A stretch of 64,000 nucleotides of DNA from Candidatus Tenderia electrophaga (GCA_001447805.1 CP013099.1:2861181-2925180), one strand, 5' to 3'; shown: positions 27,406 to 36,929, numbered from the stretch's first letter. Numbers and translations are program-made. Notes: generated by a model from the letters alone, not told the origin.

Positions 27406-27481
27406 TGGTGGGCCGTCTGCGACTCGAACGCAGGACCAACGGATTAAAAGTCCGCTGCTCTACCAACTGAGCTAACGGCCC
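27406..27481 (-). tRNA. tRNA-Lys (anticodon UUU)
   Basis: The minus strand reads as a complete 76-base tRNA with an encoded CCA end. The acceptor arm pairs GGGCCGT with ACGGCCC, the D loop has AGCTCAGTTGGTAGAGC, and the T arm has GTTCGAGTC. The anticodon loop is CTTTTAA, giving anticodon TTT for lysine AAA/AAG codons. It lies between queC and the terminator. Confidence 0.98.
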
Positions 27482-27542
27482 GAAAAGAGGGCGCTATTCT
27501 AGCCTAATCATGCTGTTAAGGCCAGCCCTCAACTCGAATTAG

Positions 27543-28220
27543 TTAACGGTATTGGGTCGGGTCAGGAATGGCCGCCGCGGCAAACCCCGCCGCGCGCAAG
27601 CGACAGGAATCGCATTCGCCACAGGCGCTTCCCGTCTCATCCGCCGCATAACAGGAAACGGTGAGGCTGTAATCCACACCCAACTGCGTGCCTTGCTGGA
27701 TAATCTCGGCCTTGCTCAAATCGATCAGCGGTGTATGGACGTGAAAACGTCCGCCTTCTACCCCGGCCTTGGTGGCCAGATTGGCCATGGTCTCAAAGGC
27801 GCGGATGAATTCCGGTCGGCAGTCGGGATAACCGGAATAGTCCACTGCGTTCACACCGATAAAAATATCATAGGCGCGCAACACCTCGGCCCATGCCAGA
27901 GCCAGGGACAGAAATACGGTATTGCGTGCCGGCACGTAGGTCACCGGAATACCTTCAGAAGAAGCCGTGGGGACATCGATGGCGCTATCGGTCAAGGCGG
28001 AACCACCGATGTCGCTCAACCCCAATTGAATCACCTTGTGTTCTCGTACACCTTGGGAGAGGGCCACGCGCAACGCGGCGGCCAATTCGGCGCGGTGACG
28101 CTGACCGTAGTCGAAACTAAGCGCATAGCACTCATAGCCTTGGTGCTTGGCCATGGCCAAGCAGGTGGCCGAATCCAGACCGCCGGAGACCAGCACCAAG
28201 GCTTTACCGGCCTGGCTCAT
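27543..28220 (-). CDS. queC: 7-cyano-7-deazaguanine synthase
   Basis: QueC converts 7-carboxy-7-deazaguanine to preQ0, using ATP and ammonia, on the way to queuosine in tRNA. The 225-residue protein begins with the pyrophosphatase-type loop [14 protein letters not shown] and ends with the zinc site [10 protein letters not shown] preceded by VSCYA. The ATG at 28220 sits inside the end of queE (17-bp overlap), so the two are translationally linked. QueD and QueF are not in the window. No preQ1 riboswitch was recognised. Confidence 0.95.
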   Translation of the reverse strand: MSQAGKALVLVSGGLDSATCLAMAKHQGYECYALSFDYGQRHRAELAAALRVALSQGVREHKVIQLGLSDIGGSALTDSAIDVPTASSEGIPVTYVPARNTVFLSLALAWAEVLRAYDIFIGVNAVDYSGYPDCRPEFIRAFETMANLATKAGVEGGRFHVHTPLIDLSKAEIIQQGTQLGVDYSLTVSCYAADETGSACGECDSCRLRAAGFAAAAIPDPTQYR

Positions 28221-28875
28221 CGCCCCATAGAATCTTGTGCAACTGCACTTGGAAGCGCACCGGCAAGCGATCCTGCAAAATCCAATCGGCCAGTTCCGTC
28301 GCATCCTGGACGCCGTAACCAGGTGACATCAGGATTTCACCGCGCTCGGCCAGCTCAGAGCGGATAATCATCTCCTTGGCCCACAAGTAATCATTGCGAT
28401 CGCAGATGACGAACTTGAGCTGGTCGTGGGCACTCATGTATTCCAGGTTTTCGAGACGGTTGCGGCCTTGTTCGCCCGACGCTGGCGTTTTCAAATCCAT
28501 TACCTTGGACACGCGCGGGTCCACCTGACTGACATCGAGTGCGCCGCTGGTCTCCAAAGAGACCTGAAAGCCCTTGTCACACAATATCTGCAACAACTCC
28601 AGACAAGCGCTCTGGGCCAGGGGTTCGCCGCCGGTCACGCAGACATGGCGGGCAGCGTATTTGGTGACCTCGTCGAGGATGTCATCGATCAGCCACCATT
28701 CACCGCCCTGAAAGGCATAGCTGGTATCGCAATAACCGCAACGCAGTGGACAGCCGGTGAGACGGATAAAGACGGTAGGAAAACCGACGCTGCGCGCCTC
28801 ACCCTGGAGGGAATAAAATATTTCGGTAATGCGCAGCCGGGTCTGCTGTGCGGAGCGGGTTTCGATTGTCACCAC
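28204..28875 (-). CDS. queE: 7-carboxy-7-deazaguanine synthase (radical SAM)
   Basis: QueE rearranges carboxytetrahydropterin to 7-carboxy-7-deazaguanine. The 223-residue protein has the radical SAM cysteine motif in [16 protein letters not shown] (CX3CX2C), and the SAM-binding [17 protein letters not shown] near the N-terminus is typical of QueE. The start is a GTG at 28875 or the adjoining GTG at 28872; neither has a strong ribosome site, which fits coupling to the cpoB gene that ends 15 bp upstream. It overlaps queC. Confidence 0.94.
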   Translation of the reverse strand: MVTIETRSAQQTRLRITEIFYSLQGEARSVGFPTVFIRLTGCPLRCGYCDTSYAFQGGEWWLIDDILDEVTKYAARHVCVTGGEPLAQSACLELLQILCDKGFQVSLETSGALDVSQVDPRVSKVMDLKTPASGEQGRNRLENLEYMSAHDQLKFVICDRNDYLWAKEMIIRSELAERGEILMSPGYGVQDATELADWILQDRLPVRFQVQLHKILWGDEPGR

Positions 28876-28890
28876 CGTTGAAAAACCCGC

Positions 28891-29802
28891 TTATCGACCT
28901 TCGAGACGCATCTTCTGTAAACGGTTTTCGGCCAAACGGCTAACCGTCGTATTCGGAAAACGCTCGCCGACGTCCTCGAGGGTCTGGCGCGCGGCATCCC
29001 AGTCGCCCAGCTCATAGTAGGTATAGCCCAGCTTGAGCATGGCGTCGGAGACCTTGCTGCTGTCGGGATGCTGATTCAGCACCTTGAGGAATTCCTGCTT
29101 GGCGCTGTCGAAACGGCGCGTGACATAATTGGCCTCGCCCAACCAGTATTGGGCGTTGTCGGTGTAATCGCCCTTGGGATAACTGCTCAGAAATGCCTGG
29201 AAGGCCGCAATGGCCTTGTCGTACTGCCCTTCCTTAAGCAGATTGAAGGCCTTTTGATAGGCATCACGCTCCGCCGCGGGATCAGCGGACGCGGGGCTGC
29301 CGGGCACGGCCGCACCCGGCATAGTCACGGATGGCGCGGCGATGGCGCTGCCGCCGGAGGCCGCCGGCGCGGCGGAAGACGACGCCGGCGCGGAACTCTT
29401 GAGCTGGTTGAGTGACACCTCGATATCGCGCAGGCGCCGATCGATATCCAGATAAAGATCGCGCTGGCGTTGCTTGATCCCGTCCAGCGCGTGACCGAGG
29501 GTTTCGATTTCGCCGCGCAGATTCTGACTTTCGGACTGCAGGTTATCCAGGCGCATCAACATATCCACCAGCGCCTCGTTATCCAGCAAGCGTTCCAGCT
29601 TATTGACCCGCGCTTCCAGCGACTGGGGCGTTGTGCCCGATTGCTGAGCCGGTCTGGACGGGGCCGGGCTTGCTTGATCCGCGCCCGCGGAACGGTCGAT
29701 GACCGGCGGCAGAAATTCCTGGGCCTGAATAATCGCGGGGGCGGCAGCCGCCATACAGACCGCTGCCACCCCCATCCAGATCTGTCTGGACGCTTTCCGC
29801 AT
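28891..29802 (-). CDS. cpoB: cell division coordinator CpoB (YbgF)
   Basis: A 303-residue periplasmic protein that, in E. coli, links peptidoglycan synthesis (PBP1B) with the Tol complex during constriction. A signal peptide ends near IIQAQE. A coiled coil at about residues 60-130 is the trimerisation segment. An Ala/Ser/Pro-rich linker follows, then three TPR-like units from about residue 180 (DAYQKAFNLLKEGQYDKA, YWLGEANYVTRRFD, AMLKLGYTYYELGDW). The ATG at 29802 overlaps the pal stop by one base (TGATG). The upstream in-frame extension lies inside pal and is not used. Confidence 0.95.
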   Translation of the reverse strand: MRKASRQIWMGVAAVCMAAAAPAIIQAQEFLPPVIDRSAGADQASPAPSRPAQQSGTTPQSLEARVNKLERLLDNEALVDMLMRLDNLQSESQNLRGEIETLGHALDGIKQRQRDLYLDIDRRLRDIEVSLNQLKSSAPASSSAAPAASGGSAIAAPSVTMPGAAVPGSPASADPAAERDAYQKAFNLLKEGQYDKAIAAFQAFLSSYPKGDYTDNAQYWLGEANYVTRRFDSAKQEFLKVLNQHPDSSKVSDAMLKLGYTYYELGDWDAARQTLEDVGERFPNTTVSRLAENRLQKMRLEGR

Positions 29803-30380
29803 CAGTAGACGATTTCTACCCGGCGATTCTGCGCCCAAGCCGACTCGTCATGCCCCATGGCCACGGGCCGTTCCTCACCATAGCTGACCACTTCGATCTG
29901 ATCGCGGGAAACGCCCATCAGGGTCATCATCTGCTGCACCGCCATGGCGCGGCGCTCGCCCAGACTGAGATTGTATTCGCGCGTGCCGCGCTCATCGGCA
30001 TGGCCCTCCAACACGATGCTCACTGAAGGATGGCTGCTCAGGTATTCCGCATGGGCCTCGATGATTTCCCGTGCATCGGGCTTGATCTCGCTTTTGTCGA
30101 ACTCGAAATAGACGGTGCGCTCCGACAACAGACTATCGGGATCCTGCAAGGGATCACCGACGAAACCGCCACTGCCTTCTACGCCTCCCAGTTCCACTCC
30201 ACCGGCGCCGGTATCACGCCCCATGGTGCCGGTCTCGACGCCCTCGGTACCGGACGTCATGGCACCTCTGTCACCCCCCCCGGTGCTCGTATCTGTCTCG
30301 GTGGTACTCGGCGTGGTTGAACAGCCCCACAACATTGCCACTGGCAGTAAAATGGCCAATGTTTTAGTCAAAGCGCGCAT
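29802..30380 (-). CDS. pal: peptidoglycan-associated lipoprotein
   Basis: Pal anchors the outer membrane to the cell wall and binds TolB. The 192-residue precursor has a lipobox ending LWGC. A Gly/Thr-rich linker of about 60 residues follows, longer than in E. coli Pal, and then the OmpA-like domain: VYFEFDKSEI, LEGHADERGTREYNLSLGERRA and the end NRRVEIVY. The meso-DAP-binding Asp and Arg of the family lie in that block. It follows tolB by 10 bp. Confidence 0.97.
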   Translation of the reverse strand: MRALTKTLAILLPVAMLWGCSTTPSTTETDTSTGGGDRGAMTSGTEGVETGTMGRDTGAGGVELGGVEGSGGFVGDPLQDPDSLLSERTVYFEFDKSEIKPDAREIIEAHAEYLSSHPSVSIVLEGHADERGTREYNLSLGERRAMAVQQMMTLMGVSRDQIEVVSYGEERPVAMGHDESAWAQNRRVEIVY

Positions 30381-30390
30381 CGCTTACTCC

Positions 30391-31710
30391 TTATTTATTA
30401 GTGGTCAAAAATGGTCCCCAGGCGGGTTCGCGCGCATCGCCGTCTTCATCCAGCACAATACGCTGCTGCACACGGCCATCCACCGATACCGCGGCCAGTA
30501 CCCCTCTATTCAAATACTCAGTTGCATAGATGATCATACTACCATTAGGCGCGAAGCTAGGCGACTCGTCCAATCGACTTTGGGTGAGAATTTGCACGAA
30601 ACCGGTCTCTAATTCAAGCACGGCGATGCGAAAATTGCCGTTATCGCCGCTCACCATGGCGATTTGCTTACCGTCGGGCGAGTAAGAGGGCTTGGCATTG
30701 TATTTTCCCTCAAAGGTCAGCCGCTTCACTTCACCGCCTGCGGCCGAAATCCGATAGATCTGCGGCTGACCGCCGCGATCCGAAGTAAACACCAGATGAC
30801 GACCGTCGGGCGACCATTCCGGTTCAGTATCGATGGCACGATGATGCGTCAGACGCTGTAATTTGCGGCTGGCCACGTGCATGAGATAGAGCTCGGAGTT
30901 GCCGTCTTTGGACAGGGACATGGCCAGACGCGTGCCGTCCGGTGACCAGGCCGGGGCGCCGTTGATGCCCGAAAAGCCCGCCACCCGCTCACGTTCGGCG
31001 GTAAAGATATCCTGCACATAGATCATGGGACGGCGGTTTTCAAATGACACATAGGCCAGCTTGCGTCCGTCCGGCGACCAGGACGGCGACATGATGGGCT
31101 GGCGTGAGCGCACCACCAGTTGCGCGTTGTGACCGTCCACATCGGCCACATGCAGGGCGTAATAACGCACATTGTTGGTCCGCCACAGCTTGGAAGTAAT
31201 ATAGGCGATGCGGGTATTAAAAGCGCCTTTGTCACCGGTCAGTGTCTCGTAAATGATATCGCTGATCTGGTGGGCGATGCGGCGCAGATCCTTTTCCGGC
31301 GCGCTGAAGCTGTAACCGACCAATTGGGTCTCGCGGTTGACGTCGAAGAGCTGGAACTGGATCTTGAATTGGTCTCCTGTGCCGGTCATCCGTCCCACCA
31401 CCAGGTTGGGCGTGCCGAGCAGGCGCCAGTCGCGGTAATTGACCTGGGAACCCTCCTGGGGCCGCGACAGCATATCGTTGCGCGACAGCGGATCGAACAG
31501 GCCGCTGCGGCGCAGATCGTCACTGATGATCTGGGCGATATCCTGGGGCGGATTCATGGCCGGGCCTTGCCAACCGAAGGGCACCACCGCGATCGGCAGC
31601 GCGCCTTCTACGCCTTGGGTGATGTCGATGGTCAAGCCCGCCCGCGCCACACCGCCGGCCAGGGTGATGAACATGATCAGAACTAACTGGACCAGATATC
31701 TCAAAATCAT
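30391..31710 (-). CDS. tolB: Tol-Pal system beta-propeller protein TolB
   Basis: A periplasmic protein of 439 residues that passes signals between the inner-membrane TolQRA machine and Pal. A signal peptide (hydrophobic segment ending near GVARAG) is followed by an alpha/beta domain, then a six-bladed propeller seen as repeats of [42 protein letters not shown] and [14 protein letters not shown]. The ATG at 31710 overlaps the tolA stop (ATGA), so translation is coupled. Confidence 0.97.
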   Translation of the reverse strand: MILRYLVQLVLIMFITLAGGVARAGLTIDITQGVEGALPIAVVPFGWQGPAMNPPQDIAQIISDDLRRSGLFDPLSRNDMLSRPQEGSQVNYRDWRLLGTPNLVVGRMTGTGDQFKIQFQLFDVNRETQLVGYSFSAPEKDLRRIAHQISDIIYETLTGDKGAFNTRIAYITSKLWRTNNVRYYALHVADVDGHNAQLVVRSRQPIMSPSWSPDGRKLAYVSFENRRPMIYVQDIFTAERERVAGFSGINGAPAWSPDGTRLAMSLSKDGNSELYLMHVASRKLQRLTHHRAIDTEPEWSPDGRHLVFTSDRGGQPQIYRISAAGGEVKRLTFEGKYNAKPSYSPDGKQIAMVSGDNGNFRIAVLELETGFVQILTQSRLDESPSFAPNGSMIIYATEYLNRGVLAAVSVDGRVQQRIVLDEDGDAREPAWGPFLTTNK

Positions 31711-32642
31711 TCCTCGGGTCTGAAGTTAAAAGTGAGTTCACGAAACTCATTCATAAGTTCCGGCGACTTGGGAAACGGCAAGGGCGAAGCCGAAAATACT
31801 GCGTTTTCCACCGAGCGGTCAAACAGCGGATTGCCGCAGCTCCTGGCCAGGCGCGCGTCGATCACCTGGGCGGTACCGCCCGCGCCGGGCACCAGCCTCA
31901 CCGTCACGGTACAGGCGGTGCCGGCGGGCCAACTGGTGGGCCGCACCCATTTCTCTTCCACCCGCCGTTGAATCAGAGCGAGGTATTTGTCCCGTTCGCT
32001 GGCCAGCGCACGCTGCCGGGCCGCCTGCATGGACGCCTGTTCGGCGGCGATCTGTTCCTGGCGCAGGCGTTCTTCCTCGGCACGGCGGCGCGCTTCTTCC
32101 TCGCGCCGTTGCTGCTCGGCCTCTTCTTTGCGCTTACGCTCTTGTTCCAGTTGGCGTTGGCGCTCGGCCTCTTCTTTACGCTTGCGTTCCTGTTCCAGTT
32201 GGCGCTGGCGCTCGGCCTCTTCCTGGCGTTTGCGCTCCAGCTCGGCCTGGCGTTGTTTTTCAGCCTTGCGCTGTTCTTCCAGCTTGCGTTGGCGTTCGGC
32301 TTCGGCCTGGCGCTTTTTTTCCTGCTCCTGCCTTTGCTTCAATTCGGCCTGTTTGCGCTGCTCGGCTTCACGCTGCTTTCTGGCCGCCGCTTCCTCTTTG
32401 CGCCGCTGCTCGGCCTCCAGCTGTTGGCGCCGTTTTTCCTCTGCCAGTTTGCGTTGGCGCTCCTGTTCGGCGCGGATCTTGGACTCGTCGATCATCACCG
32501 CCTGGATCACATCCACCTCGGGGGCGGCCAGTGTGTGGCTGGAGGTCCAATCCAGGCTGAGCGATAGAAACAGCGCCAACAGCAGATGGATCACCAGCGC
32601 CAGCATCAACGCCTTGGGATTGTCGCGAATGATTTTTAGCAT
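31707..32642 (-). CDS. tolA: cell envelope integrity protein TolA
   Basis: TolA spans the periplasm and is driven by TolQR. The 311-residue protein has one N-terminal membrane anchor ([16 protein letters not shown]), a long Lys/Glu/Arg/Gln helical domain at about residues 50-205, and a compact C-terminal domain ([12 protein letters not shown], then [13 protein letters not shown] and [14 protein letters not shown]). The helical part contains a 16-residue unit ([16 protein letters not shown]) in tandem, encoded by near-identical 48-bp repeats at about 32110-32205. The C-terminal domain interacts with TolB in the family. Confidence 0.95.
   Translation of the reverse strand: MLKIIRDNPKALMLALVIHLLLALFLSLSLDWTSSHTLAAPEVDVIQAVMIDESKIRAEQERQRKLAEEKRRQQLEAEQRRKEEAAARKQREAEQRKQAELKQRQEQEKKRQAEAERQRKLEEQRKAEKQRQAELERKRQEEAERQRQLEQERKRKEEAERQRQLEQERKRKEEAEQQRREEEARRRAEEERLRQEQIAAEQASMQAARQRALASERDKYLALIQRRVEEKWVRPTSWPAGTACTVTVRLVPGAGGTAQVIDARLARSCGNPLFDRSVENAVFSASPLPFPKSPELMNEFRELTFNFRPEE
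32110..32205 (-). repeat. 48-bp tandem repeat within tolA
   Basis: Two adjacent 48-bp units, starting near GCCTCTTCTTTGCGCTTACG and GCCTCTTCTTTACGCTTGCG on the plus strand, differ at only a few positions. They encode the repeated 16-residue helical unit of TolA. A third, more diverged unit adjoins on the right. Such repeats let the helical domain change length by slippage. Confidence 0.75.
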
Positions 32643-32666
32643 GCGTAACGAATCGCGCCGGCGGTC

Positions 32667-33095
32667 TTATTTGCGCTCGACCGGATCGGTCGCCAGACCC
32701 ACGCCGGGGGCGCCCGCCCGTTGCAGCAGCACCATGGCCTCCACCACCGCGCCGTAATTCACATTGTTATCGCCGCGCACCACCACCGGCGTATCCGGAT
32801 GTTTGCGCAGTATGATGGAAACACGCTTGACGATCTCCTCGGCCTCCACCGGCACCTTTTCATCGCCGCCGATGTTGATATAAAAGCTGCCCTCGGCGTC
32901 GACGCTGACCTCGACGGGCTCGCGGCTTTCCTTATCCAGCGGCTTGGCGTCGGCCTGGGGCAGATCCACCTTGACACCCTGGGACAGCAGCGGCGCGGTG
33001 ATCATGAATATCACCAGCAGCACCAACATCACATCGATATAGGGCACCACATTGATCTCGGCCATGGGCCCGCGGCGTTGACGATGCTGCGCCAT
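32667..33095 (-). CDS. tolR: Tol-Pal system protein TolR
   Basis: The 142-residue TolR forms the inner-membrane motor with TolQ. One membrane segment holds the proton-path Asp in VVPYIDVMLVLLVIF. The periplasmic ExbD/TolR domain follows (VDAEGSFYINIGG, VVVRGDNNVNYGAVVEAM). It starts 2 bp after tolQ. Confidence 0.97.
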   Translation of the reverse strand: MAQHRQRRGPMAEINVVPYIDVMLVLLVIFMITAPLLSQGVKVDLPQADAKPLDKESREPVEVSVDAEGSFYINIGGDEKVPVEAEEIVKRVSIILRKHPDTPVVVRGDNNVNYGAVVEAMVLLQRAGAPGVGLATDPVERK

Positions 33096-33097
33096 GG

Positions 33098-33787
33098 CTA
33101 TGTGTCCTCGCCGGCCGGCACGTGGGCCTGACGTTGCAGGATGGAGGTGAATTCATCGACGAAGCTGTCGTAATGGCTCACCAGACGCTCCACGTCACTG
33201 CGAAAACGGTTGTAGGCGATCACCGCCGGGATGGCGGCGAACAGGCCCATGGCAGTGGCGATCAGGGCCTCGGCAATGCCCGGCGCCACCATGGCCAACG
33301 TCGCCTGCTGCACATTGCCCAGGGCGCGGAAGGCATTCATGATGCCCCACACGGTGCCGAACAGGCCGATGTAGGGACTGGTGGAACCGACAGTGGCGAG
33401 AAACTGCAGACTGCCTTCCAGATTGTCGGCCTCGCGATTGAGATTGACGCGCATGATGCGCTGCGCGCCCTCCACCATGGCCATTTTGTCGGGACCGCCC
33501 TGCTGACGCAGCTTGATGAACTCCTTGAACCCGGCCTTGAAGATGCGTTCCAGGCCGCGCGCCTCGGCGTGGTTGCTGCTCTGCTCATAGAGACGACTCA
33601 GATCACCGCCGGACCAGAAACGGTCTTCGAAGGATTCCAGTTCCTGGCGCGCCTGTTTCAAGGACTTCGATTTGTTGAAGATGATGGTCCAGGCCATGAT
33701 CGAGACGACCAACAGCAATAACATCACCAACTGCACCAAGGGGCTGGCGTTTATTAGCAGCGAAATAAGCGACAAATCAGCAGACAC
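33098..33787 (-). CDS. tolQ: Tol-Pal system protein TolQ
   Basis: TolQ is the polytopic subunit of the proton-driven TolQR motor. The 229-residue protein has three hydrophobic segments (about residues 13-35, 130-155 and 168-190) and the family blocks TVGSTSPYIGLFGTVWGIM and APGIAEALIATAMGLFAAI. I choose the GTG at 33787, because CGGAGA lies seven bases upstream; a TTG at 33793 falls too near that site. It overlaps the end of ybgC by 11 bp. Confidence 0.95.
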   Translation of the reverse strand: MSADLSLISLLINASPLVQLVMLLLLVVSIMAWTIIFNKSKSLKQARQELESFEDRFWSGGDLSRLYEQSSNHAEARGLERIFKAGFKEFIKLRQQGGPDKMAMVEGAQRIMRVNLNREADNLEGSLQFLATVGSTSPYIGLFGTVWGIMNAFRALGNVQQATLAMVAPGIAEALIATAMGLFAAIPAVIAYNRFRSDVERLVSHYDSFVDEFTSILQRQAHVPAGEDT

Positions 33788-34190
33788 TGGCAATCTCCGT
33801 ATTTATATAGTTTGGAATGGGTCGCGGACGTAGCGTCTGCGCATCCAGGCAGGCGATCTTGATGCGCGCGCGACAGAGTTCGGTGTGAGCATCGTCTTGG
33901 CGCACAACGCTTTGATGGAACCGCATACTGGCGCGCCCCTGGCCGACCAATGTGACCGACACGGCCAGACAATCATTGAAACGGGCGGGCCTGAGATAGG
34001 CCACTTCCACGTGGGTGACGGCGAACAGCACACCGTCTTGCTCGCGCACCCGGTCTTGCTCAATGCCGAAACTGCGCAGCCATTCGGTGCGGGCGCGCTC
34101 CATGAAACGCAGGTAATTGGCGTAATAGACCACACCGCCGCTATCCGTATCTTCGTAATACACCCTCACGGGCCAGCTAAACGTTTCCAT
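33777..34190 (-). CDS. ybgC: acyl-CoA thioesterase YbgC (Tol-Pal associated)
   Basis: A 137-residue hotdog-fold thioesterase. The active-site block is YYEDTDSGGVVYYANYL, with the catalytic Asp, followed by RFMERARTEWL. YbgC acts on acyl-CoA or acyl-ACP and in E. coli is linked with phospholipid synthesis proteins. It is the first gene of the tol operon here, as in most gammaproteobacteria. The ATG at 34190 lacks a strong ribosome site; a TTG at 34220 is the only longer choice and is less likely. Confidence 0.94.
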   Translation of the reverse strand: METFSWPVRVYYEDTDSGGVVYYANYLRFMERARTEWLRSFGIEQDRVREQDGVLFAVTHVEVAYLRPARFNDCLAVSVTLVGQGRASMRFHQSVVRQDDAHTELCRARIKIACLDAQTLRPRPIPNYINTEIASVC

Positions 34191-34283
34191 TGCAATGTCA
34201 GTAAAAACAGCTCTATTCAATGACCCGAACAGGGCCTTAAAGTTGCAGCCATTGTAAACCAGCCAACCAACGGCCTGTGTGAA

Positions 34284-35336
34284 TTATTCGTCAAACAGAT
34301 CTAAGGCGTCCTGATGTGCCTGATCCGCCACCGCCGGCGGGGCCAGGCCGAAATGTTCGTAGGCCTGACGCGTCACCACCCGGCCGCGCAGGGTGCGCAT
34401 CATGAAGCCCTGTTGGATTAAATACGGTTCCAGCACATCTTCGATGGTGCCGCGCTCCTCGCCGATGGCGGCCGCCAGACTGTCCACCCCCACCGGGCCG
34501 CCGTCAAATTTCTCGAGAATGGCCATGAGCAGCTTGCGGTCCATCATGTCGAAGCCGTTGCTGTCCACATCCAGCAAATCCAGCGCCCCCGCCGCCACCC
34601 GGGCGCTGATGCGGCCGTCGGCCTTGACCTCGGCAAAATCGCGCACCCGGCGCAACAAACGGTTGGCGATACGCGGCGTGCCGCGCGAACGGCGCGCAAT
34701 CTCCACCGCGCCGTCGCGTTCGATCTCCACATTGAGGATCTGGGCCGAGCGCTCGACGATGGCGGTGAGGTCGGCGCTGTTATAGAACTCCAGCCGCTGC
34801 ACAATACCGAAGCGGTCGCGCAGGGGCGAGGTGAGCAAGCCGGCGCGGGTGGTGGCGCCCACCAGGGTGAAGGGCGGCAGGTCCAGCTTGATGGAGCGCG
34901 CCGCCGGCCCCTCGCCGATCATGATGTCGAGCTGGTAATCCTCCATGGCGGGATAGAGCACTTCCTCCACCACTGGACTGAGGCGGTGAATCTCGTCCAC
35001 AAAGAGTACATCGTGGGGCTCCAGATTGGTGAGCAGCGCCGCCAGATCACCGGGACGCTCCAGCACCGGGCCGGAGGTATGACGCATGGCCACGCCCATT
35101 TCATGGGCGATAATATTGGCCAGGGTGGTCTTGCCCAGGCCGGGGGGGCCGAAGATCAGGGTGTGATCCAGCGCCTCGCCGCGTTTTTTGGCCGCCGCAA
35201 TGAAGACCTCCATTTGTTCGCGCACGGCGGGTTGGCCGACATAGTCGACCAGCTGCTTGGGGCGGATGGCGCGATCGATGGCCTCCTCTTCCTTAGAGGG
35301 TTGAGCGGCTCCGACGAGGCGATCGGTTTCTATCAT
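34284..35336 (-). CDS. ruvB: Holliday junction branch migration ATPase RuvB
   Basis: RuvB is the hexameric motor that drives branch migration of Holliday junctions with RuvA. The 350-residue protein has the Walker [10 protein letters not shown], Walker B FVDEIHR, sensor TTRAG, and the winged-helix end [15 protein letters not shown]. It follows ruvA by 36 bp on the same strand. Confidence 0.98.
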   Translation of the reverse strand: MIETDRLVGAAQPSKEEEAIDRAIRPKQLVDYVGQPAVREQMEVFIAAAKKRGEALDHTLIFGPPGLGKTTLANIIAHEMGVAMRHTSGPVLERPGDLAALLTNLEPHDVLFVDEIHRLSPVVEEVLYPAMEDYQLDIMIGEGPAARSIKLDLPPFTLVGATTRAGLLTSPLRDRFGIVQRLEFYNSADLTAIVERSAQILNVEIERDGAVEIARRSRGTPRIANRLLRRVRDFAEVKADGRISARVAAGALDLLDVDSNGFDMMDRKLLMAILEKFDGGPVGVDSLAAAIGEERGTIEDVLEPYLIQQGFMMRTLRGRVVTRQAYEHFGLAPPAVADQAHQDALDLFDE

Positions 35337-35372
35337 CTGTTATGTCCGAAGGTGTGCTTGCATAGTCTTAGT

Positions 35373-35969
35373 TTAACCCGCCGCCGCTTTCAGGGCCTGA
35401 CGGATGAGCTCCTCACTGCCCAGGCCGTCGCGGCTGACCCCGCGCACCATGCGGCTGGCCTCATTGGGCTTGTAGCCCAATGCCACTAAGGCGCTGACCG
35501 CGTCCGCCAACGGATCATCGGCCTTGGGGGCCGCGTCGGCAGGTCGTGGCAGGCTAATCTCACTCTTGCCGTCGAGCTTGTCGCGCATCTCGACGATGAG
35601 GCGCTCGGCGGTCTTTTTGCCGACCCCCGGCAGGCGCACCAGGCTGGCCACATCGTTTTCCTGTATGCAGCGGGCGAAGGCGTCGAAGGACATGCCCGAC
35701 AGAATGGCCAGCCCCATCTTGGCGCCGACGCCATTGATCTTGATCAGATTGCGGAAAAAGCCGCGCTCGGCCTCGGAGGCGAAACCGAACAGCAAATGGG
35801 CATCTTCACGCACCACCAGATGAGTATGCAGCAGCACCTCGGCGCCGATCTCGGGCAGGGCGTAAAAGGTGCTCATGGGTGCCTCCAGCTCGTAACCCAC
35901 ACCGTTGACGTCCACCAGCAATTGAGGCGCGCGTTTGAGGATTAATTTGCCGCGCAGGCGACCGATCAT
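35373..35969 (-). CDS. ruvA: Holliday junction DNA helicase subunit RuvA
   Basis: RuvA binds the four-way junction and loads RuvB. The 198-residue protein has the N-terminal OB domain ([15 protein letters not shown]), two helix-hairpin-helix motifs ([13 protein letters not shown] and [16 protein letters not shown]), and the flexible C-terminal domain that contacts RuvB ([15 protein letters not shown]). The ATG at 35969 starts directly on the conserved MIG block. An element of repeated hairpins separates it from ruvC. Confidence 0.98.
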   Translation of the reverse strand: MIGRLRGKLILKRAPQLLVDVNGVGYELEAPMSTFYALPEIGAEVLLHTHLVVREDAHLLFGFASEAERGFFRNLIKINGVGAKMGLAILSGMSFDAFARCIQENDVASLVRLPGVGKKTAERLIVEMRDKLDGKSEISLPRPADAAPKADDPLADAVSALVALGYKPNEASRMVRGVSRDGLGSEELIRQALKAAAG

Positions 35970-36025
35970 GGTTGCGCCTCGACTGAAGCCTGGGGCAACT
36001 GCGATGAGCTTGGTAGCGGAGGAGG

Positions 36026-36290
36026 AAAATCCCCCCTAGCCTTTATGCCCTTCAGGGTGCCCCTTTGCAAAGGGGGGAACAAGGGCGTCATCGAGCCGAC
36101 CCGGCCGCCATTCCCCTGCGTCTCCCTTTGTAACGGGGGCAACAACCATGCCGCCCGCTCCCATCTTTGTGATGGGAAAAATGACCACGCCGCCTGATCC
36201 AACCTTTGTACAGGGGGAAATGACCGTGCCATCTGCGCCCCCCTTTGAAAAAGGGGCACCCTGAAGGGCATAAAGGCTGGGGGGGATTTT
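36026..36290. repeat. 265-bp hairpin element with terminal inverted repeats, between ruvC and ruvA
   Basis: The left end (36026-36077) and the right end (36238-36290, reversed) are nearly identical over about 50 bases: both run AAAATCCCCCC, AGCCTTTATGCCCTTCAGGG, then TGCCCCTTT and AAAGGGGGG. Within the first 41 bases only one position differs. Between the ends lie short hairpins built on CTTTG with flanking C- and G-runs, centred near 36068, 36130, 36168, 36208 and 36247; the last four are about 39 bp apart. No transposase and no clear target duplication is seen. It reads as a non-coding mobile or palindromic repeat element (MITE-like). It splits an operon that is otherwise tightly packed. 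Confidence 0.85.
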
Positions 36291-36318
36291 ACAAACTGCT
36301 TCATCAAAGTCATCCGTT

Positions 36319-36822
36319 TCATTCTCTCCCGTTCCCGGCAATTTGTTTTAACGTGTCCCGGGTATGACGATGGCACAGGGCGCAGGCCAGGGCATCGGCG
36401 GCGTCCTGTTGCGGCAGGCCGGGCAGATTGAGTATCGCCCGCACCATGAACTGTACTTGGGCCTTGTCGGCATGACCGCGGCCGACGAGGGCCTGTTTGA
36501 TCTGGGTCGGCGAGTATTCGAATACTTCCAAGGCCTGGGTGACCCCGGCGCAGATAGCAGCGCCGCGCGCCTGCCCCAGCTTGAGGGCGGAGTCTACGTT
36601 GTTTTTGACGAACACCTGCTCGATGGCCATCTCATCGGGACGGTGCTCGGCGACGATTTCAGCCACCGACTCGAAGATCGATTTCAGCCGCTCGGGCAAA
36701 GCCGCACCACTGACCCGAATGCAACCGCTGGTGACATAGACCAGCTGGCCCTGGGCAATCTCGATAACGCCGAAACCGGTGACACGGGAACCTGGATCGA
36801 TCCCGAGGATGCGCAGTGTCAC
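36319..36822 (-). CDS. ruvC: crossover junction endodeoxyribonuclease RuvC
   Basis: RuvC resolves Holliday junctions by paired cuts. The 167-residue enzyme has its acidic active site in LGIDPGSRVTGFG, MAIEQVFV and QQDAADALACALCH. The start is a GTG at 36822 (GTGACACTGCGC), which fits the family N-terminus MTLRILGIDPG. It lies upstream of ruvAB with the hairpin element between, and about 110 bp after yebC. Confidence 0.97.
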   Translation of the reverse strand: MTLRILGIDPGSRVTGFGVIEIAQGQLVYVTSGCIRVSGAALPERLKSIFESVAEIVAEHRPDEMAIEQVFVKNNVDSALKLGQARGAAICAGVTQALEVFEYSPTQIKQALVGRGHADKAQVQFMVRAILNLPGLPQQDAADALACALCHRHTRDTLKQIAGNGRE

Positions 36823-36929
36823 GCCCGGCCCGCGATTGTAAGGGGGGCGGATTTTGATTGCATCGGCATTCGGCTATTCATCAATCCTTTTTCTAAATCA
36901 TCAACAAAAAACAAATGCGCTGCGCGTCC

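Noticed and set aside
27406-27481. tRNA-Lys 3' end as an integration site for a mobile element.
   Set aside because: No partial copy of the tRNA end is seen elsewhere in the window and the neighbours (queC, PCuAC) are core genes.
32030-32450. Regular repeats that at first glance could suggest a CRISPR array or a plus-strand Leu-rich membrane protein.
   Set aside because: There are no unique spacers, and the repeats encode the charged helical domain of TolA on the minus strand. The Leu-rich frame is its complement.
35966-36376. Open frames crossing the 265-bp repeat element between ruvC and ruvA, with repeated FPPxQR-like peptides.
   Set aside because: They are the translation of the repeat itself. 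The periodic peptides follow from the hairpin units and the frames lack start signals. I treat the element as non-coding.
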